Source of the DNA: Bacteroidota bacterium | GTDB taxonomy: Bacteria; Bacteroidota; Bacteroidia; Bacteroidales; Lentimicrobiaceae | Direction of reading: 5' to 3' | Assembly (NCBI GenBank): GCA_023434665.1 | Contig: JAEYSM010000061.1 | Location: 1 to 56,380 of the forward strand | DNA: 56,380 bases | Shown here: positions 17,911 through 26,814 of the stretch, in pieces | How positions within the stretch are numbered: the first letter of the stretch is position 1 | Layout of the letters: each line of letters starts with the position of its first letter | The notes under the pieces: model-generated | The model's database searches: none | Told to the model about the DNA's origin: nothing | Seen by the model: only the letters and a program-made list of their open reading frames with translations | Position numbers and translations under genes: made by a program

Positions 17911-18525
17911 TTAAGATTGCGTTGCTTTATCGAAATTCTCATTGACTTTTTTCCAGTTAATTACATTCCAAAAAGCATTAATGTAATCGGGTCGGCGGTT
18001 CTGATATTTTAAATAATAAGCATGTTCCCATACGTCCAGTCCCATGATTGGTGTGCCCTGACATTCAGTAACATCCATTAAAGGATTATCCTGATTAGGT
18101 GTAGAGCAAATGCTAAGGCTCTTATCCTGTTTAACGCACAACCATGCCCATCCGCTTCCAAAACGGTTAGCTGCAGCATCATTAAATTTGGTTTTAAACT
18201 CCTCAAATGATCCGAAACTCTTATTAATAGCTTCAGCCATGGCACCTGTTGGATTACCACCACCATTTGGACCTAAGATTTCCCAGAACAAATTGTGATT
18301 ATAATACCCTCCACCATTGTTTCTTAGCACTGAAGGTGCTTTGCTTATATTTTTGAAAATTTCTTCAATAGGTTTATTTTCAAATTCTGTTCCCTGCAAT
18401 CCTGCAGTGAACTTGTCATAATAAGCTTTATGGTGTTTTGTATGATGGATTTCCATTGTCATCTTGTCAATATGTGGTTCTAGAGCATCATAAGAATACG
18501 GCAGATTGGCAAATTCAAAATTCAT
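17911..18525 (-). CDS. Superoxide dismutase, Fe/Mn family (cytoplasmic)
   Basis: The product has 204 residues. There are two ATGs, at 18531 and 18525; I choose 18525 because the AAAGGAGG Shine-Dalgarno at 18533-18540 is 7-8 bases from it but only 1-2 bases from the other. There is no signal peptide. Ligands H27, H77 (GGGYYNHNLFW), D164 and H168 are in place, with Gln145 in QDNPL, the Mn-type or cambialistic arrangement. It converts superoxide to hydrogen peroxide and oxygen. It is the first gene of a two-sod operon, and the second gene is its exported paralogue. No TAnnTTTG promoter was found upstream. Confidence 0.94.
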   Translation of the reverse strand: MNFEFANLPYSYDALEPHIDKMTMEIHHTKHHKAYYDKFTAGLQGTEFENKPIEEIFKNISKAPSVLRNNGGGYYNHNLFWEILGPNGGGNPTGAMAEAINKSFGSFEEFKTKFNDAAANRFGSGWAWLCVKQDKSLSICSTPNQDNPLMDVTECQGTPIMGLDVWEHAYYLKYQNRRPDYINAFWNVINWKKVNENFDKATQS

Positions 18526-18828
18526 TTTCATTCCTCCTTTACTGTGATTTAATACTGTGATTTATTGTAATTGATTACTAATTTAGAATTGGTATAAATA
18601 ACAGACATCCTTCCAATTTGTTTACTAGATATAGTACACATATGATAATTGAAAACTTGTATTATAGGTCCAAAAACTATGCTTATGCTTACATTCCCAT
18701 AGGAAAAAGATAATGAATGACAAATAAAAAAAAGAATTATCTTCGCTGACAATGAATGTTTGGCAATGTTACAGTTAAGTGACTGTCAATCAGAGTATTT
18801 TTTAAGTCCTCGATCAATACACCTTAAA
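18526..18828. other. Divergent intergenic region upstream of sod and the DUF2723 gene
   Basis: These 303 bases hold no supported gene. Next to the sod Shine-Dalgarno is a 13-bp tandem repeat (18540-18565). For the plus gene a near-consensus -7 TATCTTCG is seen near 18736-18745. No perfect promoter is visible on either strand. Confidence 0.5.
18540..18565. repeat. 13-bp tandem repeat in the sod leader
   Basis: TACTGTGATTTAA (18540-18552) and TACTGTGATTTAT (18553-18565) are adjacent and match at 12 of 13 bases. They lie directly upstream of the AAAGGAGG ribosome binding site of the cytoplasmic sod. Confidence 0.9.
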
Positions 18829-21800
18829 ATGAAAAACTTCACGCGTTTAAACAACATCGGTGGCGTAGTTTCTTTTTTTATCGCAGCCGTTGTTTACACT
18901 CTCACATTGGAGCCTACAGCCAGTTGGTGGGATGCTGGTGAATACATTGCCACAGCCTATAAATTGCAGGTTGGGCATCCTCCCGGAGCCCCTTTATTTC
19001 AGATGATAGGTCGCTTTTTCTCACTTTTCGCATTTGGTAATGTTGAGAATGTAGCTTACATGATTAATTTTATGTCAGCTATGGTAAGTGCTTTGACTAT
19101 AATGTTCCTTTTCTGGACCATTACACATATTGCCCGCAAGCTTGTTGCTAAGGAAAATGAACAACTCACACAAAAAGATACACTTATAGTCCTCATCAGT
19201 GGTTTAATTGGAGCTTTAGCTTATACATTCAGCGATTCTTTCTGGTTCTCTGCAGTAGAAGGTGAAGTGTACGCGATGTCTTCATTATTTACAGCTGTTG
19301 TTTTTTGGGCAATCTTGAAATGGGAAGAGCAAAAAGAAATAACTCATTCCATTAAATGGATTATTTTAATTGCTTACCTGATGGGATTGTCAATTGGTGT
19401 TCACCTTCTGAATTTACTTGCAATTCCGGCCATCGCTTATATTTGGTATTTCAGGAATTATAGTAAAGTTACAGCTAAGGGTATTATCAGTACAGGTGTG
19501 ATATCAGTTCTTTTGTTAGCTGTAATAATGTATTTAATTATTCCGGGGGCAGTTAGCCTGGCAGCTAAATTTGAATTGTTTTTCGTTAATAATTTGGGAT
19601 TGCCTTTCAATACAGGTACTCTTGTGTATGCCATTCTAATTATTGGGGGTTTAACTTATGGAATAATTTGGTCGCAGAATCATAGAAAATTCATCCTCAA
19701 CACTTCCCTATTGGCCTTGACTTTTATTCTTATTGGCTATTCATCCTTCCTGATGTTAGTCATAAGAGCCAATACAAATACTCCGATTAATGAAAACAGT
19801 CCGGATGATGCTATTGGTCTCCTTTCATATCTCAATAGGGAACAATATGGTACATGGCCTATTTTCACCGGGCAGTATTACAATTCACCGAATGACCCTA
19901 GAAAGCCAGCTTATGATGGTAATCCCATATATGTGAAGGATAAAAAGCAAGGAAAATATATTATTACTGATTATAGAAGAAATTCTGAAGCTAATTATGA
20001 TTCACGATTTACCACAGTACTTCCACGAATGTACAGTAGGGAACCGAACCATATAAGAGCTTACAAGAGCTGGGGAAAAATTCAGGGGAGGCCTATAACC
20101 TATACCAATGAAAGAGGTGAACAGCAAACTATAACCAAGCCAACCTTCACTGAGAACATGCGGTTTATGTTCCGCTACCAGATCGGACACATGTATTTCA
20201 GGTACTTTATGTGGAATTTCGTCGGCCGACAAAATGATACTCAAGGGCATGGCGGAATAAAGGATGGTAATTGGTTAAGTGGTATAAATTTTCTTGACGA
20301 AATAAGGTTAGGTAATCAAACTGACCTACCTTCGAGCATGCAGAGTGATTCAAGGAACACATACTATTTCTTACCTCTGATCTTGGGATTGATAGGTATG
20401 TTTTTCCATTTTAACAGAAACTATAAAGATGGGCTTGTTGTTCTGTTACTCTTCTTTATGACAGGACTGGCGATTGTACTGTACCTTAATCAAACGCCTT
20501 TTCAGCCAAGGGAACGAGATTATGCTTATGCGGGCTCCTTCTATGCATTTGCCATATGGATTGGAATTGGGGCTATTGCCATTTATGAAAAACTAAAAAA
20601 GGTACTCTCTTCGAATATAGCAGTGCCTTTGACAGGAATTCTTACATTGATTGTTCCTACTATAATGATTGCTGAGAATTATGACGATCATGACAGATCA
20701 GGCAAGTATGCAGCGCGCGACTTTGCACTCAACTATCTGAATTCCTGTGAGGAGAATGCAATTCTTATAACACATGGTGATAACGATACTTTCCCGTTGT
20801 GGTATGCTCAGGAAGTAGAAGGAGTAAGAACAGATATCAGGGTAGTGAATTACATGCTTGCATCAGGAGATTGGTACGTTCATCAATTGGCAAGAAAGAT
20901 TTATGATTCTGAACCACTTAAATTTCAGTTAACTCCAGAGCAATATAATAAGGGAGTTAATGAATACCTCCCCATAATGGAGCAAACTCAGTCAAGATAC
21001 AACATTAAGGAAATAATGAACTTTATTGCCTCTGATGATCAGAGAAGCAAAGTGCCTCTTTCGACTGGAGAAATGTTCAATTATATACCAACACGCAAAT
21101 TCCGTCTCACTGTTAACAAGGAAAAGGCAATTAGCAATGGCTTTGTTCCTTCATATATGGCTGATAGTGTTGTTGACTACATTGACTGGGATGTAAAGTC
21201 GAATTACTTCCTAAAAAATGACCTTATGTTGCTCGACTTTCTGGCTAACAATGATTGGGAAAGACCAATATATTTTGCAAGCCCGAATAATGTAAGTTCA
21301 TCATTTGACCTTGATAAATACTGTTACATGACCGGAGTAGTTTATAAATTCATTCCTGTCCGGGTTCAGGACAGAAACTATTTGCAGGGACTTGGTGGAG
21401 TTGACGAAATAGCCAGCTACGACATACTAATGAACAAAGCTAAATGGGGTAATCTTAATGATCCGGATGTTACCATAGATCCTGAAAGCCGCAGAAACCA
21501 TATGATGGGAAAGCAAAGTTACATGCGTTTGGCCCAGGCTCTCGTTAATAAGCAAAAGAATGCTGAAGCTATTGCGGTTGCTGATAGGATATTTGTTGAA
21601 TTTCCTAATGAGAGACTTCCTGTCAACTATTACCTGTTACCTCTAATTGAGGTATATTATAATGCAGGTGCTACTGCCAAAGGAAATAATCTTGTGAAAA
21701 CAATGGCTCAGGTTTATGGAGAAAAACTTAGCTTTTATAATCAGATTGATCCCGAATTTGCAAATTTCTATCAGGAAGATTCTCAGGAAGCATTAATGGT

Positions 21801-21909
21801 CATCGCCCGATTGCTTAGCTACGCAAAACAATATGGTCAGGCCGAATTGTTAAAAGAGTTGAATGAGACTTATCAGATACCAGAAGAATTGCAGGGGATC
21901 TTTGATTAA
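18829..21909 (+). CDS. DUF2723 membrane protein, probable protein O-glycosyltransferase
   Basis: The product has 1026 residues from the ATG at 18829; an upstream TTG frame adds 23 residues without a membrane segment. The N-terminal half holds about a dozen membrane segments. The conserved SWWDAGEYIATAYKL and VGHPPGAPLFQM lie near residues 31-60, resembling the acidic motif of GT-C fold mannosyltransferases. The C-terminal 400 residues are soluble, with HGDNDTFPLWYAQ near 650 and helical repeats at the end. Human TMEM260 belongs to the same family and is an O-mannosyltransferase, so glycosylation of exported proteins is likely but not shown. It is a single gene ending at a strong terminator. 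Confidence 0.88.
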   Translation: MKNFTRLNNIGGVVSFFIAAVVYTLTLEPTASWWDAGEYIATAYKLQVGHPPGAPLFQMIGRFFSLFAFGNVENVAYMINFMSAMVSALTIMFLFWTITHIARKLVAKENEQLTQKDTLIVLISGLIGALAYTFSDSFWFSAVEGEVYAMSSLFTAVVFWAILKWEEQKEITHSIKWIILIAYLMGLSIGVHLLNLLAIPAIAYIWYFRNYSKVTAKGIISTGVISVLLLAVIMYLIIPGAVSLAAKFELFFVNNLGLPFNTGTLVYAILIIGGLTYGIIWSQNHRKFILNTSLLALTFILIGYSSFLMLVIRANTNTPINENSPDDAIGLLSYLNREQYGTWPIFTGQYYNSPNDPRKPAYDGNPIYVKDKKQGKYIITDYRRNSEANYDSRFTTVLPRMYSREPNHIRAYKSWGKIQGRPITYTNERGEQQTITKPTFTENMRFMFRYQIGHMYFRYFMWNFVGRQNDTQGHGGIKDGNWLSGINFLDEIRLGNQTDLPSSMQSDSRNTYYFLPLILGLIGMFFHFNRNYKDGLVVLLLFFMTGLAIVLYLNQTPFQPRERDYAYAGSFYAFAIWIGIGAIAIYEKLKKVLSSNIAVPLTGILTLIVPTIMIAENYDDHDRSGKYAARDFALNYLNSCEENAILITHGDNDTFPLWYAQEVEGVRTDIRVVNYMLASGDWYVHQLARKIYDSEPLKFQLTPEQYNKGVNEYLPIMEQTQSRYNIKEIMNFIASDDQRSKVPLSTGEMFNYIPTRKFRLTVNKEKAISNGFVPSYMADSVVDYIDWDVKSNYFLKNDLMLLDFLANNDWERPIYFASPNNVSSSFDLDKYCYMTGVVYKFIPVRVQDRNYLQGLGGVDEIASYDILMNKAKWGNLNDPDVTIDPESRRNHMMGKQSYMRLAQALVNKQKNAEAIAVADRIFVEFPNERLPVNYYLLPLIEVYYNAGATAKGNNLVKTMAQVYGEKLSFYNQIDPEFANFYQEDSQEALMVIARLLSYAKQYGQAELLKELNETYQIPEELQGIFD

Positions 21910-21934
21910 GGATCTCTAATAATTAAATTAATAA

Positions 21935-21970
21935 GAAAACGCTCAGCTTGTATCAAAGCTGAGCGTTTTC
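21935..21970. terminator. Bidirectional terminator between the DUF2723 gene and lgt
   Basis: GAAAACGCTCAGCTT pairs perfectly with AAGCTGAGCGTTTTC (15 bp) around a six-base loop, between converging genes. Confidence 0.93.
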
Positions 21971-22006
21971 TATTTCTTGTATAGTCAGACTATCACTTAG
22001 CCTTTA

Positions 22007-22816
22007 TTATTTCTTTTTTGGTGAGGCGGCTTTATCACTTTGCTTTTTAAATAATAGCCAAATGCCTATAAGAATAAAAGGTAAAGAAAGCCACTGACCC
22101 ATGTTTAATGCCATGGTAGTTTCGAACTCTACCTGTGGTTCTTTAATAAATTCAATGAGAAATCTTACACCAAAAAGGGCGATAAGGAAGATGCCGAAGA
22201 TAGTTCCATTTCGCATGGTAGTATATCTTTTGATATAGTAGATAATCAGACCAAAGAAAAGGATAAGATAGGAGAGTCCTTCATAAATCTGTGTTGGATG
22301 TCTTGGTTCGGTTTGTCCATCTCTAATAAAGATAAAACCCCAGGGAAGGTTTGTAAAGTGCCCGTAAATTTCACTATTCATTAGGTTTCCCATCCTGATG
22401 AAAAAACCACCAAGAGCTACAACAATAACCAGCCTGTCGAGAACCCACAAAAAGGATTTGCCTGTTTTCCTGGTAAATAGATAAATTGCCAATAAGATAC
22501 CTATAGCAGCACCATGGCTTGCCAATCCACCTTCCCAAATTGACAATATTTTTAAAGGATGACTAAGATAATAGGCAGGCTCGTAAAATAAAACATGACC
22601 AAGTCTGGCACCTATAACTGTCCCAATGATTACATACGTTGCTAACTTGTCGAGAAGTTCAACTTTTAGACCTTCCCTTTTAAAAACCAGTCTTTCAAGG
22701 ACAATATATCCCAGAAGGAAGGCAAGAGCGAAAAATAGACCGTAGTATCTTACCTGAATAGAACCAAGTTTAAATATCACAGGACTCACGTCCCAAACTA
22801 TACTTGTTAGTGTCAT
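22007..22816 (-). CDS. lgt: Prolipoprotein diacylglyceryl transferase
   Basis: The product has 269 residues with about seven membrane segments. The Lgt signature is seen as RMGNLMNSEIYG followed by LPWGFIF near residue 142-160. Other family motifs are YYGLFFALAFLLGY near the start, GARLGHVLFYEPAYY and RHPTQIYEGL. It moves diacylglycerol from phosphatidylglycerol to the lipobox cysteine of prolipoproteins in the inner membrane. Downstream of a TACCTTTG -7 box; apparently a single gene. Confidence 0.96.
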   Translation of the reverse strand: MTLTSIVWDVSPVIFKLGSIQVRYYGLFFALAFLLGYIVLERLVFKREGLKVELLDKLATYVIIGTVIGARLGHVLFYEPAYYLSHPLKILSIWEGGLASHGAAIGILLAIYLFTRKTGKSFLWVLDRLVIVVALGGFFIRMGNLMNSEIYGHFTNLPWGFIFIRDGQTEPRHPTQIYEGLSYLILFFGLIIYYIKRYTTMRNGTIFGIFLIALFGVRFLIEFIKEPQVEFETTMALNMGQWLSLPFILIGIWLLFKKQSDKAASPKKK

Positions 22817-22831
22817 CTCTTATTTTTTTTA

Positions 22832-22839
22832 CAAAGGTA
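22832..22839 (-). promoter_or_regulatory. Probable -7 element for lgt
   Basis: The minus strand reads TACCTTTG (perfect TAnnTTTG) 15 bases before the lgt ATG, implying a very short leader. Confidence 0.5.
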
Positions 22840-22907
22840 TTTAATATGTTATTATGTATTGTAAATCTTTAAAACCTGATATAATACTGATGAACCTGTG
22901 ATCTTGT

Positions 22908-24062
22908 TTATGAAACACCATCATCTTTTATGCAATCTAAAATATATTTGATCTCGTTCTTCAGTATGTTCTCGTTACTTTGATATTTTATTCCAGCAGT
23001 GTCTTTTACTTTATTCAAACAGTGTTTTAAATTGAAATCCCTTTGTCTACAATAAACCAGTTGGCCTTTTTGAGCTCCTTCTTTAGCAAGGTATTCTTGT
23101 TCTGTCTGACCCGGAGTAGGAACACAGATAATTCGGTTACCTGTAAAGCTGAGATCCATCAGGGAACTATAACCCGCCCTGCAAATAACAATAGGTTTTT
23201 GCCCGGTTTTTGGATTCAACAATCGAAACAATATTTCACCTGATAAATGAGAGACAATGGTCAGGTTATTCACAGTTTTATATACCTGAACACCATCAGG
23301 CAGTGAAACTTTTGAAGTTAATCCTCTCAAAAGTAGGCAGGATCTTGGGTGATTCTGCAATTCATTTGTCAGTAACTTTTCAAATGAGCTTCGTTGAGGC
23401 TCAGGGCCTGAAACAAGAGCTACGATATCATAAAGGATGTCTGGTGATATTTCTTTCGAAATTTGTTCTTGATTATATTTTTGAAACCTGCTGAGATATC
23501 CAATGTATTTAATGTTTTGTGGAAGGTGTTTTCCCTGTGACAATCGGTATGTCAAACTATCTTCCACTGCGAGATCAGGAACCCAGCAATGATCGTATTT
23601 CCCAATGAACCAATGGGATATTTTCTTCATTAAGGGAGCAATAAATGTAAATCCTGCAGGAGGTAGCGGATTAATCTGGTGGCAAATGAAAACTGTAACT
23701 ACTTTCTTATTCCACAATCCATAACGGTTATCTGAAACTACCAAGACAGGATCATGTTCCCTGAGAATCTTTTTTAGTTCAAAGTGTTCCCGATATATAG
23801 ACAAGATTATGCGTGGCAATTGGAGCAAAAGATTGAAAACTAAAGGAAGGCTGTCTGAAAATCTTACCCTGTATCCTTTCAGAAAAATATATTTAAGCGA
23901 AGGAAATTCAGTTTTAAGAAGGTCAATCGAATTATTATCTGCAGCTATGATAACCTCAGCTCCGGAATTCAGGAGTTCATAAATGATCGGGATACAACGA
24001 GTTGTATGACCGAGTCCCCAATCGAGAGGGCAAATAAGAACATTAGGCCTGTAATTGCTCAT
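22908..24062 (-). CDS. GT28-like glycosyltransferase
   Basis: The product has 384 residues with a GT-B layout. The N-terminal domain opens VLICPLDWGLGHTTRC, like the GHxTR loop of MurG-type and UDP-glycosyl transferases. The C-terminal domain carries RAGYSSLMDL, VPTPGQTEQEYLA and a hydrophobic strand before them, the nucleotide-sugar binding signature of the GT28 C-terminal family. No membrane segment is evident. Donor and acceptor are unknown; it is not MurG itself, which has a different N-terminal motif set. It lies between lgt and dprA with no operon partner. Confidence 0.82.
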   Translation of the reverse strand: MSNYRPNVLICPLDWGLGHTTRCIPIIYELLNSGAEVIIAADNNSIDLLKTEFPSLKYIFLKGYRVRFSDSLPLVFNLLLQLPRIILSIYREHFELKKILREHDPVLVVSDNRYGLWNKKVVTVFICHQINPLPPAGFTFIAPLMKKISHWFIGKYDHCWVPDLAVEDSLTYRLSQGKHLPQNIKYIGYLSRFQKYNQEQISKEISPDILYDIVALVSGPEPQRSSFEKLLTNELQNHPRSCLLLRGLTSKVSLPDGVQVYKTVNNLTIVSHLSGEILFRLLNPKTGQKPIVICRAGYSSLMDLSFTGNRIICVPTPGQTEQEYLAKEGAQKGQLVYCRQRDFNLKHCLNKVKDTAGIKYQSNENILKNEIKYILDCIKDDGVS

Positions 24063-24138
24063 ACTGTAAAAATATTAAAATTCCTTCAATCCTTTGATAA
24101 GCCTATTAAATGACTCAAAAAATTAATAATTTCGCCCC

Positions 24139-25254
24139 ATGTCAGAAACAAACATCAACGAACTCGTCTATCAGATAGTATTGACCCAATTACCCGGTAT
24201 AGGTTCAGTAACTGCAAGAAAACTTGTTAACGCAGTAGGAAGTGCACAATCGGTACTGAAGGAAAATGCTACTAAACTGGCTTTAATTCCTGGAACAAAC
24301 GAAAAGGTTATCAGGTCGATAAAGCCAAAATCTGAGCACTTTGAAAGAGCAGAGAAGGAGTTGAAATTTATTGAAAAATTTAAAGTCAGGACACACTTTT
24401 TGGCTGATGAATCATACCCATTAAGGTTGCGACACTGCGCAGATGCTCCTGTTCTTTTGTATTCTCTTGGAAACACTGATTTTAATAATACCAAAGTGCT
24501 GAGTATTGTGGGTACTAGAATGCCTACAGATTATGGTAAAGAAATGTGTCGGTATCTTATAAAGGGATTGGCAGAACTGGGTGTCCTTATTGTAAGCGGT
24601 CTTGCATATGGAATTGATACGGCTGCTCATAAAAATGCATTGGATGAATCATTGCAGACAGTAGGTGTATTGGCACATGGATTAGACAGAGTTTATCCCC
24701 ATGCAAACTCAGCTTTAGCACATAGAATGATAGAGAGTGGCGGACTTATAACCGAGTTTATGAGTATGACTGAGCCTGATAAAGAGAATTTTCCAAAAAG
24801 AAACCGGATAATTGCCGGTCTGTCAGATGCCACTATTGTAATTGAAGCGGGGACTAAAGGAGGTGCCCTTATCACAGCCGATATTGCCAATTCCTATGAT
24901 AGAGATGTCTTTGCAGTTCCCGGCCGGATAAATGATAAGTATTCAGAAGGTTGTAACACTCTCATAAAGACAAACAGAGCTGCACTTTTGCAAAAGCCCG
25001 AGGATATTTTATATATAATGGGGTGGGATAAACCAAAAGAGAAAGTAGTCCCTGTGCAAAAGGAACTTTTTACCGGCTTACTGCCCGAAGAAGAAACCAT
25101 TGTAAAAGTTTTACAGAAATACGGAGAGTGCAGTCTTGATAAACTTAGTTCAGAGTGCAATCTTTCATCAGGTAAAGTCGCGTCAAGTCTTTTAAACCTG
25201 GAATGTAACGGCATAGTATCGGGCCTTCCGGGCAAGATTTTCAAAATATGCTGA
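24139..25254 (+). CDS. dprA: DNA-processing protein DprA/Smf
   Basis: The product has 371 residues. An N-terminal helix-hairpin-helix (LTQLPGIGSVTARKLVNAVG, about 12-32) precedes the DprA Rossmann domain (about 70-285). That domain shows GTRMPTDYGK, VSGLAYGIDTAAH, FPKRNRIIAGLSD and GTKGGALITADIA. A C-terminal winged helix (about 305-371) completes the full-length form. DprA loads RecA on incoming single-stranded DNA during natural transformation. A near-consensus -7 (TAATTTCG) sits just before the ATG, so the leader may be very short. rsgA follows after 94 bases. Confidence 0.95.
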   Translation: MSETNINELVYQIVLTQLPGIGSVTARKLVNAVGSAQSVLKENATKLALIPGTNEKVIRSIKPKSEHFERAEKELKFIEKFKVRTHFLADESYPLRLRHCADAPVLLYSLGNTDFNNTKVLSIVGTRMPTDYGKEMCRYLIKGLAELGVLIVSGLAYGIDTAAHKNALDESLQTVGVLAHGLDRVYPHANSALAHRMIESGGLITEFMSMTEPDKENFPKRNRIIAGLSDATIVIEAGTKGGALITADIANSYDRDVFAVPGRINDKYSEGCNTLIKTNRAALLQKPEDILYIMGWDKPKEKVVPVQKELFTGLLPEEETIVKVLQKYGECSLDKLSSECNLSSGKVASSLLNLECNGIVSGLPGKIFKIC

Positions 25255-25348
25255 TATTTCTAATGCCTTACGTTCATCTGAATATAAACCCTACAGCTAA
25301 CTAATTTTTTATGATCTTTGTTGTGTTAGTGTATCTTCATAAATTTTT

Positions 25349-26290
25349 ATGACAGAAAATACCGGAGTAGTTATTCGTTCAACCGGCAGTTCATGCAATG
25401 TAATGACAGGAGATGGTCGCACTGTAGAATGCCGACTGAAAGGAAATTTCAGGATTCAGGGAATACGTTCAACCAATCCGCTGGCTGTAGGGGATAATGT
25501 TCGCTTTAGTCTGCGCATGGGTGAAGAAGTAGGTTTAATTAATAGTATAGCACCACGACGTAATTATATCATCAGGAAAGCTACCAAATTAAGCAAACAA
25601 TCACACATTATAGCCTCTAATATTGATCAGGCAATAGTAATGGTAACCCTTACAAATCCAAGAACTTCTACGGGCTTTATTGATCGTTTTCTTGTTACCG
25701 CTGAAGCCTATCATATACCGGCTGCCATTATCTTCAACAAGATGGATCTCATTTCAGGTGATGAACAAACAAGGCTTAACAAACTTGTAAGTTTATATGA
25801 ATCACTTGGATACAATTGCTATAAGACTTCTGCACTTGAGATGACAGGCATCGAAGAAGTGAAGGCACTTTTGAAAGATAAAGTTTCATTAATCAGCGGT
25901 CATTCAGGTGTTGGTAAAACAGCACTCATAAATGCAATCCAACCAGGATTAATGAGAAAAGTAGGAGCGATTTCCGATTATCACAAGAAAGGGAAACATA
26001 CAACTACTTTTGCTGAAATGCTGCCATTAAATATCGGCGGTTTCATTATTGACACCCCTGGAATAAAGGAATTTGGCCTCGTCGATTTTGATAAGAAAGA
26101 GATAGCTGAAAGGTTTCCTGAAATGAGAAATCTGATGCACCATTGCCAATTCAATAATTGTACTCATATTCATGAACCAGGCTGTGCTGTTAAGGTCGCT
26201 TTGTCGAAAGGTTTAATTGATGAAAGCAGGTACAGGAACTACATAAATATCATCAACGATGAGTATTTTGAAGAAGCTGAATGGGATTGA
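25349..26290 (+). CDS. rsgA: Ribosome small subunit-dependent GTPase A
   Basis: The product has 313 residues. An OB-fold (about 1-70) is followed by a circularly permuted GTPase domain: G4 NKMD at 130-133 comes before G1 GHSGVGK at 184-190 and G3 DTPG at 235-238. The zinc site C266-x4-C271-x-H273-x5-C279 is complete. RsgA helps late 30S maturation and its GTPase is ribosome-dependent. Followed after 12 bases by dtd, so the two are likely cotranscribed. Confidence 0.97.
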   Translation: MTENTGVVIRSTGSSCNVMTGDGRTVECRLKGNFRIQGIRSTNPLAVGDNVRFSLRMGEEVGLINSIAPRRNYIIRKATKLSKQSHIIASNIDQAIVMVTLTNPRTSTGFIDRFLVTAEAYHIPAAIIFNKMDLISGDEQTRLNKLVSLYESLGYNCYKTSALEMTGIEEVKALLKDKVSLISGHSGVGKTALINAIQPGLMRKVGAISDYHKKGKHTTTFAEMLPLNIGGFIIDTPGIKEFGLVDFDKKEIAERFPEMRNLMHHCQFNNCTHIHEPGCAVKVALSKGLIDESRYRNYINIINDEYFEEAEWD

Positions 26291-26302
26291 ATTTAATTCA
26301 TT

Positions 26303-26764
26303 ATGAGGGTAGTTATTCAAAGAGTTTTAAGTTCATCGGTTGAGGACGAAACCGGCCGGATAAATTCGATAGGTAAAGGTTTACTGATTCTACTTGGAAT
26401 TGAAGAATCAGATAATAATCATGATATTGAATACCTCACGGGTAAAATCTCCCGTTTGAGGATATTTGATGATCAAAATGGAGTGATGAATCTCTCAGTA
26501 GCTGATATCAGGGGTGATCTGCTTATTATTAGTCAGTTCACATTGCATGCTGATACAAAAAAAGGCAACAGACCATCATACATAAGGGCAGCCCGACCCG
26601 AAACAGCCATTCCCCTTTACGAAAAGTTTATATCGACAATGCAGATTATTACCGGATTGAATATCCAGACCGGTTGGTTCGGTGCGCACATGAATGTAAG
26701 CCTTGTGAATGATGGCCCCGTAACAATCATTATTGATTCAAAACCAGATCACTTTAGGTCATAA
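26303..26764 (+). CDS. dtd: D-aminoacyl-tRNA deacylase
   Basis: The product has 153 residues, the normal length. It opens MRVVIQRVLSSSV and carries both active-site signatures: SQFTL near residue 77 and NDGPVT near 137. It frees D-amino acids from mis-charged tRNA by hydrolysis. The Gly-cisPro dipeptide expected in this family lies within the NDGPVT motif. It is the second gene of rsgA-dtd and ends at a hairpin terminator. Confidence 0.97.
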   Translation: MRVVIQRVLSSSVEDETGRINSIGKGLLILLGIEESDNNHDIEYLTGKISRLRIFDDQNGVMNLSVADIRGDLLIISQFTLHADTKKGNRPSYIRAARPETAIPLYEKFISTMQIITGLNIQTGWFGAHMNVSLVNDGPVTIIIDSKPDHFRS

Positions 26765-26767
26765 AAA

Positions 26768-26797
26768 AAGGATGGCTCGTTGGTATGAGCCACCCTT
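26768..26797. terminator. Hairpin terminator after dtd
   Basis: AAGG-TGGCTC pairs with GAGCCA-CCTT around a short loop, with one unpaired base on each side and an A-tract on the left. It sits between converging dtd and the receptor gene and could serve both. Confidence 0.7.
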
Positions 26798-26814
26798 ATT
26801 AAGGCTGATATCTA

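Noticed and set aside
17898..17942. Longer exported SOD overlapping the upstream sod
   Set aside because: The extra residues are hydrophilic and would place the signal peptide internally; the ATG at 17897 gives a normal signal peptide and a 13-base gap.
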